The notes beneath the pieces were generated by a model, which did no database searches, had not been told where the DNA came from, and worked only from the letters and a program-made list of their open reading frames with translations. Below, in pieces: positions 29,156-38,828 of a stretch of DNA of 64,000 nt. How positions within the stretch are numbered: position 1 is the stretch's first letter; each line of letters begins with the position of its first letter. The translations under genes and the position numbers were made by a program. This stretch comes from Archaeoglobus neptunius (GTDB lineage: Archaea; Halobacteriota; Archaeoglobi; Archaeoglobales; Archaeoglobaceae). Location of the stretch: NCBI RefSeq assembly GCF_016757965.1, contig NZ_JAEKIW010000011.1:57469-121468 (forward strand), read 5' to 3'.

Positions 29156-29494
29156 ATGAAGGCTCTCTTTCACGTCGACTTTGACAGTACTTCCACATTT
29201 GAGCTGGCACTCGCAAACATAGAGAACTTTATCAAAGATGTTGGTGATGCTGAGGTCGCAGTTGTTGCCAACGGGTATGCAGTAAAGCTCTTTGTGAGGT
29301 CAGCCAATCCAAAATTTGCACAGAAGCTTGTGGAATTGAACGAAAAGGGGGTGAGGTTTTACGTTTGCAACAATGCTCTCAATCTCCACGGAATTGACAA
29401 GGAAAACCTGTTTGAATTTTGCGAAGTTGTTCCTGCGGGCGTTACAAAGATCGTTGAGCTGCAGAACGACGGTTTTGCCTACATTAAACCTTAG
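29156..29494 (+). CDS. DsrE/F-like small protein
   Basis: 112 residues from ATG 29156, which sits about 27 bases after a TATA box (CCTTTTAATTTTGC, near 29125). KALFHVDFDSTSTFELALAN, AEVAVVANGYAVKLFV and FYVCNNALNLHGID form the DsrE fold; the cysteine in the third segment is at the place of the sulfur-carrying cysteine of DsrE-type proteins, although many relatives are not sulfur carriers. Stand-alone gene. Confidence 0.8.
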   Translation: MKALFHVDFDSTSTFELALANIENFIKDVGDAEVAVVANGYAVKLFVRSANPKFAQKLVELNEKGVRFYVCNNALNLHGIDKENLFEFCEVVPAGVTKIVELQNDGFAYIKP

Positions 29495-29525
29495 TAATTG
29501 CTTTTTTGAAAGCAAAATTTAAGAT

Positions 29526-31253
29526 TTGGACAGCAAAACCCGTTTTGTGAAGTGGATAGTACCTGTCATATTCCTGATCATCCTGCTTGTTCCTGTTCAT
29601 GCTTTAGAAGTGCATATCTTCATCGATAAAAATAGCGTCAATCTGGGAGATGAGATAAGAATTCAGGTAAGTGCTGAGAAGGTGAACAGAACCATGGATA
29701 TCTACATCGTGAGCAGCACTGGAGATGGAAAACTTCTGTGCCATCTGGACGAGAACGAGAGCGTTTCAGATGTTTGCGGGCAAAACATAACGTTTAGAAT
29801 ACCCGAAGACTGGAAGGAGGGAACGTATCTTGTAAAGGTTCTGGTAAATGATGTTGAACCCGAAGAGCATTTCGAGGAATTTGAAGTTATCAAACCGAAA
29901 ATCAAGGATGTTGATATACCCGAACTCGTATATCAGGGCAAAACGAGGGTGAAGGTTTACGTTGAAACCGCCAACAGCGAGGGTACGAAGGTAAAGATGA
30001 GGATGGTGGGCGACAATACAGACTACATTTATGAAGAAAAAACACCAGACTTTGAAAAGGAAAAAAATGTCTACGAGGCAGACATGGTGCTAAATCTGAG
30101 AGAGTTTTACGAAAGGACGAGGGACATATCTGACGCCATAAAACCCGGGAGCTACATTCTCGATCTGGAAGTGGAGTATGGTGGGAGAGTCTGGGATTCC
30201 AGAAGGATACCGGTATCTATCGTTTCTCCGGAAATTGAAATTTCCTGTCCCGATAAGATCAGTATAGGCAATCCGATCGTTGTAGATATAAAAACCAACA
30301 GGCTCAACGATTACAATTACGACGGAATAATTGCCGTTCTCGCCGGTACCAACTTTTTGATGTACAAAAAAGTGCATCTGGGTGAGGACGGAAAAGCCAG
30401 GCTTCAGTTTGAAACTGCCGGACTTGACAGCGGAAAGTACACACTCTACCTGCGTGATACCAGTGAAACCTCAACAATCTCCTACAGAGACCTTGCAGAA
30501 AACTACTATGATCTCGACCCAAACAACGGCTATGCCAAGATCATCCAGGCCGAAGATGACGTACTTGTCTCCAAACAGATTTGGCTCATGAATGAGGAGA
30601 ATTCCAGAGCGACAAAGGTTTCTTTCAGCCCCTCCAAAGTTGAGGTTTTCAGGGGAAAGGATATTGAGCTTAGCGTCATACTGGGTGAAGCGATAAAAGT
30701 GACCTCTTACCAGTTCGTTTTGCTGAGTTCCAGCGATGCAGTTAAAATAGAGTCAATTACAACCCCAGATGGATTCAAACTGCTAGAAAAATCCGTACAT
30801 CCTGACTATGCTGAAATCAACGCTGTAAGCTATGGAGAAAACCAGACCAGCATTCTTGCAAAAATTCTTGTAAAAGCTGCAAAGACGGGTGAGGCAACAC
30901 TGAGGCTGAGTAACGTAAAGCTATACGGAAAAAACGGTAGTCTGCTTGACACCGACGTTTCGGGTGCAGACATCGTTGTCCTGAAACCTGCCCCAAGTTC
31001 GGGCGGTTTAAATGTTAACGTGTCTATTTTGAACGAAACGAACAACAAAACAGTTAAAGAAGAGGGAAATAATCCACCCCCAGCAGCAACAGATGTTACT
31101 GCATCAACCACACCCGAAGTTCTCGAGCAAAATGTAATGGATATCGACTTCAGGAAGGTTTTTATGTTTATGGCGAGCTTTCTGCTTACATACTATGCCG
31201 GAAAATTCGTCAGTAAAAGGATTGCTGACAGACGCTCCCAAGGCAAACGTTAA
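29526..31253 (+). CDS. Cell-surface protein with cohesin-like domain and C-terminal membrane anchor
   Basis: 575 residues, starting at TTG 29526. Signal peptide [20 protein letters not shown] (about 8-27), several beta-sandwich repeats, then a segment from [20 protein letters not shown] (about 365) through [18 protein letters not shown] to [18 protein letters not shown] that matches the cohesin fold, followed by a Pro/Asn-rich stretch and a membrane anchor ([17 protein letters not shown], about 547-563). Many N-x-S/T sites fit surface glycosylation. Cohesin-like domains are known in Archaeoglobus. No dockerin is seen here. Confidence 0.75.
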   Translation: MDSKTRFVKWIVPVIFLIILLVPVHALEVHIFIDKNSVNLGDEIRIQVSAEKVNRTMDIYIVSSTGDGKLLCHLDENESVSDVCGQNITFRIPEDWKEGTYLVKVLVNDVEPEEHFEEFEVIKPKIKDVDIPELVYQGKTRVKVYVETANSEGTKVKMRMVGDNTDYIYEEKTPDFEKEKNVYEADMVLNLREFYERTRDISDAIKPGSYILDLEVEYGGRVWDSRRIPVSIVSPEIEISCPDKISIGNPIVVDIKTNRLNDYNYDGIIAVLAGTNFLMYKKVHLGEDGKARLQFETAGLDSGKYTLYLRDTSETSTISYRDLAENYYDLDPNNGYAKIIQAEDDVLVSKQIWLMNEENSRATKVSFSPSKVEVFRGKDIELSVILGEAIKVTSYQFVLLSSSDAVKIESITTPDGFKLLEKSVHPDYAEINAVSYGENQTSILAKILVKAAKTGEATLRLSNVKLYGKNGSLLDTDVSGADIVVLKPAPSSGGLNVNVSILNETNNKTVKEEGNNPPPAATDVTASTTPEVLEQNVMDIDFRKVFMFMASFLLTYYAGKFVSKRIADRRSQGKR

Positions 31254-31278
31254 ATATTCTTGGATAATCAGTCAATGC

Positions 31279-31476
31279 ATGGGGACGGTGAAACCTGCAT
31301 ATATCAAGGTTATCGCAAGGGAATTGCTGAAAAAGTATCCTGAGGTGTTTACCGGGAACTTCGATGAGAACAAAAGGCTGGTTGCCGAACTCACAAACAT
31401 TCAGAGCAAAACCGTGAGGAATAGAGTTGCCGGGTACATAACGAGGAAGGTTAACAGAGGGTTTGTAAATGTTTGA
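31279..31476 (+). CDS. rps17e: Ribosomal protein S17e
   Basis: 65 residues from ATG 31279, usual for archaeal S17e. [35 protein letters not shown] and [15 protein letters not shown] are the family hallmarks. Component of the small ribosomal subunit. TATA AACGTTAAATATTC (31246-31259) is about 25 bases upstream. It overlaps dapA by eight bases. Confidence 0.95.
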   Translation: MGTVKPAYIKVIARELLKKYPEVFTGNFDENKRLVAELTNIQSKTVRNRVAGYITRKVNRGFVNV

Positions 31477-32335
31477 AGGCGTTATTCCCGCTATGGTGAC
31501 GCCTTTCAAAGAGGATTTCAGCGTTGACTACGAGGGTATAGCGAGAAACCTCGACTATCTGGAAAAGCACGTAAACGCTCTTGTACCCGCCGGAACCACA
31601 GGGGAAGCTGCAACGCTAAGCTATGAGGAGCATATTGAGGTTGTAAGATACGTTGCGGAAACGTCAAAGCTTCCTGTGATCGGCGGTGCCGGATCAAACT
31701 CAACCAGAGAGGCTATCTGGCTTGCAAAGGAGGTTGAAAAGGCTGGAGCTGATGCGGCGATGCTCGTAACACCCTACTACAACAAGCCCAATCAGAACGG
31801 TCTTTACGAACACTATAAAACAGTTGCCTCTGAGGTCTCCATCCCGATCATCGTCTACAACGTGCCGAGCAGAACCGGGATTAACACAACACCTGAGCTG
31901 GTGAGAAAACTGGCAGAGATAGAAAACGTTGTGGGAATAAAGGAGGCTAGCGGGAATCTGAAACAGATATCTGAAATCATACGGACTGTACCTGAAGACT
32001 TTGTTCTGCTTTCAGGCGATGATTTTCTAACTCTGCCAATCCTCTGTCTCGGAGGCAGGGGGGTGATCAGCGTTGCAGCCAATGTTGCGCCGCATCTGAT
32101 GAAAGAGATGTACACTGCATTTGCTGAAGGAAACCTGAGCAGGGCGACTGAACTGCACCACAGGCTGAGCCCTCTGTTTGAAGTTCTCTTCATTGACACA
32201 AACCCGATTCCGGTAAAGAAGGCGATGAACCTGATGGGTCTCGCTGCCGGTAAACCTCGCCTGCCGTTGATTGAACTGCCGGAGGAGAAAACTGAAAAAC
32301 TGAGAGCTGTGCTGAGAGAACTTAACCTGATCTGA
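31469..32335 (+). CDS. dapA: 4-hydroxy-tetrahydrodipicolinate synthase
   Basis: 288 residues. Class I aldolase barrel with the phosphate loop [11 protein letters not shown] (about 42-52), the tyrosine-containing [16 protein letters not shown] (about 101-116), [12 protein letters not shown] (about 131) and the Schiff-base lysine in [11 protein letters not shown] (about 157). It condenses pyruvate with aspartate semialdehyde in lysine/diaminopimelate synthesis. The rps17e-dapA-dapB order makes one short operon. Confidence 0.95.
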   Translation: MFEGVIPAMVTPFKEDFSVDYEGIARNLDYLEKHVNALVPAGTTGEAATLSYEEHIEVVRYVAETSKLPVIGGAGSNSTREAIWLAKEVEKAGADAAMLVTPYYNKPNQNGLYEHYKTVASEVSIPIIVYNVPSRTGINTTPELVRKLAEIENVVGIKEASGNLKQISEIIRTVPEDFVLLSGDDFLTLPILCLGGRGVISVAANVAPHLMKEMYTAFAEGNLSRATELHHRLSPLFEVLFIDTNPIPVKKAMNLMGLAAGKPRLPLIELPEEKTEKLRAVLRELNLI

Positions 32336-32370
32336 AAACATTAAAATTCCGATTCATTTTTATCCGACTG

Positions 32371-33147
32371 ATGAAAGTCGCTGTTAGTGGAGCTGCCGGA
32401 AGAATGGGAAGACTTGTTGTGAAGAATGCTTTTGAAAAGGGACTGGACATTGCTCAGGCTTTTGACATCAGGGAAGTTGGAAAGGATGCTGGAGAGCTGG
32501 CCGGAATTGGCAAAATTGGTGTTTCAATTCAGGATGATATCACCAGACTGGATGCCGATGTTCTGATCGATTTTACAATCGCCGAAGCTGCGATAAAGAA
32601 TGCTGAAGTTGCTGCGGAAAAAGGTGTGAAGATCGTTATCGGTACAACGGGGTTCACGGACGAACAGAAGAAGAGACTGGAAAAGCTGTCAGAAAGAATC
32701 CCCATGATTGTCTCACCAAATTTCAGTCTCGGGGTAAACGTGTTCTGGAAGATTGTTGAGTTTGCTGCAAATTTCCTGTCTGAGTGGGATACTGAGATCG
32801 TTGAACTGCATCACAGGCATAAAAGAGATGCCCCATCCGGAACAGCCATGAGGCTCGCTGAGATTCTGAAAGTCGTGAAAAAGGCGAAAGGAGAAGATGT
32901 CAATATCAAAACATGCAGAGAGGGAATAGCTCCCAGAGGAAAAGAGATAGGTGTATTCGGTGTGAGAGGCGGGGATGTGGTCGGAGAGCATACTGTATTC
33001 TTCTTCGGTAATGGTGAAAGGGTTGAGATAACTCACAGAGCTATGAGCAGAGAGTGTTTCGCTTCCGGGGCTGTGGAGGCTGCAAAGTGGCTCTTCAATG
33101 TCAGCAATCCAGGACTGTATACTATGAACGACGTTCTTGGGTTTTAG
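32371..33147 (+). CDS. dapB: 4-hydroxy-tetrahydrodipicolinate reductase
   Basis: 258 residues. NAD(P)-binding VAVSGAAGRMGRLVV (about 3-17), DFTIAEAAIKN (about 70), GTTGFTDEQ (about 93) and the catalytic ELHHRHKRDAPSGTA (about 149-163) are diagnostic. It reduces the DapA product. Its last bases overlap a convergent gene by 26. Confidence 0.95.
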   Translation: MKVAVSGAAGRMGRLVVKNAFEKGLDIAQAFDIREVGKDAGELAGIGKIGVSIQDDITRLDADVLIDFTIAEAAIKNAEVAAEKGVKIVIGTTGFTDEQKKRLEKLSERIPMIVSPNFSLGVNVFWKIVEFAANFLSEWDTEIVELHHRHKRDAPSGTAMRLAEILKVVKKAKGEDVNIKTCREGIAPRGKEIGVFGVRGGDVVGEHTVFFFGNGERVEITHRAMSRECFASGAVEAAKWLFNVSNPGLYTMNDVLGF

Positions 33148-33904
33148 CTTTCATTTTTTTAACGGATTCCTCGTAGCTTCCGGGTACTGGTAAACCCACC
33201 CTGAGTCCGGTGGAGGGTATGGGGTATCTTATTCCCCTCCTGTGGGTCTCTCTGAGTCCCTCAACAATTTCATCAGCCATTTTGAATGGGAACGAGAAGG
33301 CGATTTCGAAGTCCTGGGTTTGTCCAAAAAGCCTGTCTCCGTAGCAGGGTATAACAAGCCTTGGTTCTCCAGAGATAAAGGCATCAAGCAGTTCAGCACA
33401 TGCCCCTCTTCCCCTGATGATGGTTTCAAAGCCTCCACCTTTTTTATAAAGCGTTGCATGAACGAACCTCAGAATCTGAGCTGGCATACCGTAAACAACT
33501 ACGAAATCCGGCTCATCCTCACAGATCTCCAGTGGAGAAACCCTGCACCCGATGTAATTTCTCTCAAGTTTTGGAAGGGCCTCTTCGTACCTAACACCCG
33601 TTTCAGGAGAATCGACGTAGCCGGCATCGTAGGCAAGCTGTCCGCTGAGATAGAGATCATCTGGATCTGCAAATCCGTAGGCAATTATGCCAACTGGGCA
33701 GGTTGTGTTGAGATCGAAGTAGACAACCCATCGATATCGCCTGGCCATGTTGTAAATCTGACATATCGTGAGTCCATCAAACCTCCTTGCTCTGCCTATC
33801 TCCTCTTCACTCTTCACCAGCTTGAATCCAAGAGGAAACGTCTGTGGGCGGATGTATCTCTCTATTTCGACAGCAAGTTCTGAACAGTTCATAACTCTCA
33901 TCAA
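33122..33904 (-). CDS. DUF169 protein
   Basis: 260 residues. PLGFKLVKSEEEIGRARRFD, NTTCPVGIIAYGFADP, CRVSPLEICEDEPDFVVVYG and GRGACAELLDAFISGEPRL follow the DUF169 family, whose role is unknown; its conserved cysteines suggest a metal or redox site. Transcribed away from the MFS gene, with the shared AT-rich region 33905-33936 between them. Confidence 0.85.
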   Translation of the reverse strand: MMRVMNCSELAVEIERYIRPQTFPLGFKLVKSEEEIGRARRFDGLTICQIYNMARRYRWVVYFDLNTTCPVGIIAYGFADPDDLYLSGQLAYDAGYVDSPETGVRYEEALPKLERNYIGCRVSPLEICEDEPDFVVVYGMPAQILRFVHATLYKKGGGFETIIRGRGACAELLDAFISGEPRLVIPCYGDRLFGQTQDFEIAFSFPFKMADEIVEGLRETHRRGIRYPIPSTGLRVGLPVPGSYEESVKKMKAKTQERRS

Positions 33905-33936
33905 TATTTAATATTTTAAAACTTACGTTAGGAGGA

Positions 33937-35214
33937 ATGATTTCTTTCAACATGAAAAAACTTCAAATATTTTTTAGTATGAGACATAACGTGCAGAGAT
34001 ACAGATGGGTAATATTCGCCGTGATGTCATCCATATATTTCTTCGTGTACTTCCACAGAACGTCAACAGCCGTGCTTGCTGACGAACTCATGAATGAATT
34101 TGCGGTTTCGGCTCTGGCGGTTGGAGTGATGTCCTCTGCCTACTTCTACCCCTATGGAGTGTTGCAGATACCCGTTGGATACCTTTCAGACACAAAAGGA
34201 CCGAGATTCACCACAACAGTTTTTACGTTTATAACATTTGCCGGATCGATTCTATTCGCACTTTCCAGCTCCTTTGGCATGGCTGTTGCCGGAAGATTTT
34301 TGATAGGTGTCGGTGTTTCTGGTGTTTACATCCCCACGATAAAAATACTCTCCCAGTGGTTCAGGGAACGCGAGTTCGCCACCCTCACCGGAGTTCTTTT
34401 TGCAGTCGGGAATTTTGGGGCGTTGGTTTCCGCATATCCCCTCGCTTTAATGGCAATAATCTTCGGATGGAGAGAGGCTTTTCTCATAATCGGATTCATA
34501 ACTCTTTTTCTCGCCCTGCTGTGCTGGATAACTGTAAGAGACTCGCCACAATCCACTGAAACAGCAAAAATTTCGGACAGCAATAGTGCTCCCTTCACAA
34601 AAAATATCCGAACCATTGTTACAAACAGAACGCTGTGGTTGATTGCCTTCTCAGCCTTCCTGAGGTACGGCATCACCATGGGATATCAGGGGTTGTGGGG
34701 AGGGCCGTATCTGATGGACGTTTACAACCTTCAGAGAGATTTTGCAGGAAGTGTGCTCATGATGGTCGGAATCGGAACCATCGCCGGTGCCCCCCTTATC
34801 GGTTACCTTTCCGACAGAGTTTTCAGGACACGGAAGTGGTTTCTCGTTTTTGGCAGTGCAGGGCTGGCATTTTCACTATTTCCGCTGGCTTTCGTGACTA
34901 AAGGTCTGAGCCTGCCAGAGCTCTACATAATCTCCTTTGCGATGGGCTTTTTTGGTGGTTCCGGACCCGTTGCATACGCCCTAATAAAGGAGGCTTTCTC
35001 CCTGGAGGTCACAGGTCTGGCAACAAGCATTGTTAACACGTTTCCTTTTTTCGGTGGAGCGGCCTTTCAGATTATAATGGGCTATCTAATGGATGCCGTT
35101 GGGATCTCAAATGGTGTGTATCCTGCAGAAGCGTACAGTCTTGCCTTTAAATTCTGCCTGCTCTCAGCAATAGCTTCGACCATCCTCGTTCTGTTTGTCA
35201 GAGAAAACCGATAA
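33937..35214 (+). CDS. Major facilitator superfamily transporter
   Basis: Up to 425 residues with 12 hydrophobic segments. MFS loop motif GYLSDTKGPRFTTT (about 86-99) after segment 2 and a second copy GYLSDRVFRTRKW in the C-terminal half. Substrate unknown; related proteins carry organic acids or sugar phosphates. GGAGG lies immediately before ATG 33937, so ATG 33952 or 33979 could be the true start. Confidence 0.85.
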   Translation: MISFNMKKLQIFFSMRHNVQRYRWVIFAVMSSIYFFVYFHRTSTAVLADELMNEFAVSALAVGVMSSAYFYPYGVLQIPVGYLSDTKGPRFTTTVFTFITFAGSILFALSSSFGMAVAGRFLIGVGVSGVYIPTIKILSQWFREREFATLTGVLFAVGNFGALVSAYPLALMAIIFGWREAFLIIGFITLFLALLCWITVRDSPQSTETAKISDSNSAPFTKNIRTIVTNRTLWLIAFSAFLRYGITMGYQGLWGGPYLMDVYNLQRDFAGSVLMMVGIGTIAGAPLIGYLSDRVFRTRKWFLVFGSAGLAFSLFPLAFVTKGLSLPELYIISFAMGFFGGSGPVAYALIKEAFSLEVTGLATSIVNTFPFFGGAAFQIIMGYLMDAVGISNGVYPAEAYSLAFKFCLLSAIASTILVLFVRENR

Positions 35215-35247
35215 GCTTTTTTATATCTCAGGAATTTGTGAAGGTTA

Positions 35248-36726
35248 ATGATTATTGGAATAGATGTCGGGGGGACAAACACCGATGCTGCCATCGTTTC
35301 GGACGAAATCAGAACTCTGAAAGTTTCCAATGAGGTCGGAATAGGGGGAGTTCTTAAGGAGGTGTCCAAAGAGGTTGATCTGAAAAACGAGAAGGTTGTG
35401 GTGAGCACTTCCTGGCCATTAAATCTGATAATATCCAAGTTCAGTGAATATCACACCCTCAGCTTGGTTATCCCGGGCCCCGGATTGAATTACTCCGATT
35501 TTGGTATCATACTGAAAGGCTACGTTAACCACAGAGGAGATGTTGTTGAGGATATAGATCGGGAAGAGATCGAGAGAGTTTTGCAGGAAAACAAATTCGA
35601 CAACATAGCCATATCTTCTAAATTCTCGGTCAGGAACGGCCACATTGAGGATCAAATCCTTGAAATCGCCCGGAAATATGCCGATGTTAAAAAGATTGCC
35701 CTCAGCCACTATGCAGGTGGAATGAATTTTCCGGCAAGGATCAATACCACAGTCGTGAACGCAAAAATAAAAGAGACCGTTCACAACCTGACTGAACTCA
35801 TAAGAAGTTATGCCGGAGATTTCTACTACTTCAAGGGTGATGGGGGAATTGTGCCCTACCAGATTGTTCTCGAGAACCCTTCCGAACTCTACAACTCCTC
35901 ACCAGCAGCAGTTGCGCTTGGGGCAAGGTATCTTACCAAAGAGGAGGACGCTCTTGTTGTGGATATAGGAGGTACATCAACAGATTTTGTCGAGCTTGTA
36001 AACGGGATGCCAAGAATTGTTGAAGGGATAGACATTTCCGGTAGGCGAACACTCATAAGGTGTGTGGACTCCATAAGCATCCCCTTCGGCGGTGACTCTC
36101 TGGTCGAGGATGGAAAGCTCATACCAAGGCACGGAAAATCTTTCGCCTTCGGTGGGGAGAGCTTTACCCTAACCGACGCTTTGAACTGCGCTGGAAACGA
36201 AATTGGCAATTACAGAACATCAAGAAAGCTTGAATGTGACGTGGAGTCTGTTATTGACCAGTACGTTTCACTGGCAGCTTCAACAGTTGAGAGTATTGGA
36301 GGGGACACAATTATAGGAACCGGATACCTCGCTCCATACCTTATTCCAGAAATAGCCAAGAGGGCGAGGGTAAGATACATAATCCCCGAACACTATGAAT
36401 CGGCCAACGCTGTTGGTGTCGCAGTTTCAAAGATCAGTCTGACACTCTACGCCCGTATAGATACAGAAAAAGGCTTTGCTGCATACAACGGCAACGTTGA
36501 GGACTGCCCGTTCAGAACCGCAAGCCTTCCCGACGATGAACAGATTCTGGAGAAGGTTGAGGAGAAAATTGTGGAGATTGCAAGAAAATTTGGAGCTAGA
36601 GACGAGGAACTGGGCAGCATAAAGCCTGTTTACTTCCACTCATTCACCGTTGTCAGAGGCGGTATGAAGAGGGGAATTATAGCCGACGTCGTGATGCAAA
36701 TCGAGCCGGGAATTCGGTATGATTGA
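35248..36726 (+). CDS. HyuA-like (hydantoinase/oxoprolinase family) ATP-dependent protein
   Basis: 492 residues. The actin-like ATPase motifs are GIDVGGTNTDAAIV (about 4-17) and VVDIGGTSTDFVELV (about 236-250), with GGDSLVEDGKLIP in between as in HyuA. It is shorter than typical HyuA (about 650) and lacks a HyuB neighbour, so substrate and activity are open. It overlaps the next gene by eight bases. A TATA-like AGCTTTTTTATATC (35214-35227) precedes the ATG. Confidence 0.82.
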   Translation: MIIGIDVGGTNTDAAIVSDEIRTLKVSNEVGIGGVLKEVSKEVDLKNEKVVVSTSWPLNLIISKFSEYHTLSLVIPGPGLNYSDFGIILKGYVNHRGDVVEDIDREEIERVLQENKFDNIAISSKFSVRNGHIEDQILEIARKYADVKKIALSHYAGGMNFPARINTTVVNAKIKETVHNLTELIRSYAGDFYYFKGDGGIVPYQIVLENPSELYNSSPAAVALGARYLTKEEDALVVDIGGTSTDFVELVNGMPRIVEGIDISGRRTLIRCVDSISIPFGGDSLVEDGKLIPRHGKSFAFGGESFTLTDALNCAGNEIGNYRTSRKLECDVESVIDQYVSLAASTVESIGGDTIIGTGYLAPYLIPEIAKRARVRYIIPEHYESANAVGVAVSKISLTLYARIDTEKGFAAYNGNVEDCPFRTASLPDDEQILEKVEEKIVEIARKFGARDEELGSIKPVYFHSFTVVRGGMKRGIIADVVMQIEPGIRYD

Positions 36727-37093
36727 GGAGTACAAGTTGCTTTTTGATGCTCTGGACGAGCTAAAAGAGAGGGCGAAAAAGGGATGGGTTGTGATTGTAG
36801 AGGGAATGAAGGACGTAGAATCGCTGAGAAATCTCGGAGTTGAGGGAGATATCATAATATTTTCAGGTTTTGCAGCGACTGCAGACGTAGTGGGAAGGAG
36901 AAATTCGATTATTCTGACTGACTACGATAGCAAAGGGATGGACATTGAGAGAGGGCTCGTGAGAGCGCTGCAAAGTTACGGTGTAATTCCGGACACAGAG
37001 ATAAAAAGGAAGATTTTTTGCAGTATTAAAAAAGATATTTCGAAGGTGGAGGAGCTGTTTTCGTTTGTCTCGAAGATAACAAACAGTAAGTAA
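36719..37093 (+). CDS. Small Toprim-domain protein
   Basis: 124 residues. VVIVEGMKDVESLRNLG (catalytic Glu, about 28) and SIILTDYDSKGMDIERGL (D-x-D, about 68-70) define a stand-alone Toprim domain, as in primase, topoisomerase and RNase M5-like nucleases. Small archaeal members of this group have no settled role. Overlaps the HyuA-like gene. Confidence 0.85.
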   Translation: MIEEYKLLFDALDELKERAKKGWVVIVEGMKDVESLRNLGVEGDIIIFSGFAATADVVGRRNSIILTDYDSKGMDIERGLVRALQSYGVIPDTEIKRKIFCSIKKDISKVEELFSFVSKITNSK

Positions 37094-37130
37094 TTTATTG
37101 GGCAAACAAGAAAGAAACTCGGTGATCAGA

Positions 37131-38789
37131 ATGGACGTTGTAATAATTGGTGGTGGAGCTGCTGGCCTGAAGGCAGCTTCCAGAATAAGAAGAAAGGACG
37201 CTGAGGCTAACATTACTGTTGTGGATGCCGGAAAATACGTGTCCCTGGGCAGATGTGGTCTGCCATACTATGTGGGGGGCATAATTCATGAGATCGACAA
37301 CCTGAGGGAGACAACCTATGGGGCGGTAAGAGATGAGGACTACTTCAGAAGGCTCAAAAACATCGATGTACTCACCCAAACAAGGGCTGTAGAAATAGAC
37401 AGAAACAGAAAAGCAGTGAAAATTATAAGAGGTGAAAGCGAGGATGAACTGAACTACGATTATCTCGTTTTAGCAACCGGATCGGTGCCTTCAAAGCCCC
37501 CAATAGAGGGCATAGATGCTGAAGGGGTTGTCACCCTGACAAGTGCAGAAGATGCCGAAAAAATAGTGGAGCTGTGGGAGGAGGGAGCGGAAAAAGCCGT
37601 CATTATCGGTGCAGGGCTTATAGGTCTTGAATCTGCGGAGGCTCTGAAGAACCTGGACATGGATGTCACCGTTATTGAGATGATGAACAGGGTTGCACCT
37701 GCCCTGCTTGACAGAGAGATGGCAAATCTCGTTGAAAATCATCTGAGAGAGAAAGAGGTGAAAGTTCTAACATCCACAAGAGTTGAGAGGATAATCACAG
37801 AAAATGACCGAGTTTCAGCAGTTGTTGCAGACGGTAAAGAGTTTGCTGCTGACGTTGTAGTTATTGCCACCGGTGTTAAACCGAACACCGAGCTGGCCGT
37901 TAATTCGGGACTTAAAATCGGTGAAACCGGTGGTATATGGGTCAATTCCCGCATGCAGACGAGTGATGAGTGTATTTATGCTGGTGGTGATTGTGTTGAA
38001 ACAACACATCTTGTTACCGGGAAAAAGATTCTGGCGCCCTTCGGCGATGTGGCAAACAAACATGGCAGGATCATCGGAGAGAACATCACGGGAGGAGATG
38101 TGCAATTTCCCGGTGTCATTGGTACGTCAGTATTCAAGATCTTCGACTACACTGTGGCCTCAGCAGGGGTGAACGAGACCTCCGCGAGAGATGCAGGAAT
38201 TGATTTCATGACGGTTATCGTCCCATGCCCGGACAGGGCACACTACTACCCCAGGACAAGCTACATCAGATTGAAGCTTATTGTAGAAAGAGGCACCTGG
38301 AAGGTGATTGGTGCTCAGGCTGTTGGAACGGGCGAGGTTGCCAAGAGAATCGATGTTATATCCGCGGCCATACAGAACGGAATGACGATAGACCAGCTTT
38401 CAAACCTCGACCTCGCTTACGCCCCGCCATACTCCCCGGCTCTTGACCCGGTTATAACCGCAGCCAATGTTGCAATGAACAAGAGAGACGGGCTTTTTGA
38501 CGGAATAAACTCCTTCGAACTGAAAAAGATGCTGGAAAGCGAGGACATCGTCGTACTTGACGTGAGAAGTGAGGACGAGTTCAAAGAGAGGAGAATTGAG
38601 TCTGAAAAGGTTATCAATATTCCGATTTTGGAATTGAGGGAAAGACTGGACGAGATTCCCAGAGATAAAAAGATTGTCGTGGTATGCGCCATTGGGCTGA
38701 GGAGCTTTGAGGCTTTGAGAACGCTTAAAGGTGCGGGATATAAGGATGTTATGATCCTGGAGGGCGGGATGGCATTCTGGTTTGATTAA
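37131..38789 (+). CDS. CoA-disulfide reductase-like flavoprotein with C-terminal rhodanese domain
   Basis: 552 residues from ATG 37131; a TTG at 37098 is less likely. FAD fold VVIIGGGAAGLKAASRI (about 3-19), the redox cysteine in LGRCGLPYYVGG (about 42-53), NAD fold AVIIGAGLIGLESAEAL (about 158) and a C-terminal rhodanese domain (about 470-552) with active-site loop CAIGLRS. Family members reduce CoA disulfide, polysulfide or NADH-dependent S0; in a sulfur-metabolising archaeon a per- or polysulfide role is plausible. Confidence 0.88.
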   Translation: MDVVIIGGGAAGLKAASRIRRKDAEANITVVDAGKYVSLGRCGLPYYVGGIIHEIDNLRETTYGAVRDEDYFRRLKNIDVLTQTRAVEIDRNRKAVKIIRGESEDELNYDYLVLATGSVPSKPPIEGIDAEGVVTLTSAEDAEKIVELWEEGAEKAVIIGAGLIGLESAEALKNLDMDVTVIEMMNRVAPALLDREMANLVENHLREKEVKVLTSTRVERIITENDRVSAVVADGKEFAADVVVIATGVKPNTELAVNSGLKIGETGGIWVNSRMQTSDECIYAGGDCVETTHLVTGKKILAPFGDVANKHGRIIGENITGGDVQFPGVIGTSVFKIFDYTVASAGVNETSARDAGIDFMTVIVPCPDRAHYYPRTSYIRLKLIVERGTWKVIGAQAVGTGEVAKRIDVISAAIQNGMTIDQLSNLDLAYAPPYSPALDPVITAANVAMNKRDGLFDGINSFELKKMLESEDIVVLDVRSEDEFKERRIESEKVINIPILELRERLDEIPRDKKIVVVCAIGLRSFEALRTLKGAGYKDVMILEGGMAFWFD

Positions 38790-38828
38790 ATCGAAAACTT
38801 TATTTTTTAGTCCAAATCATTTTTAAAA

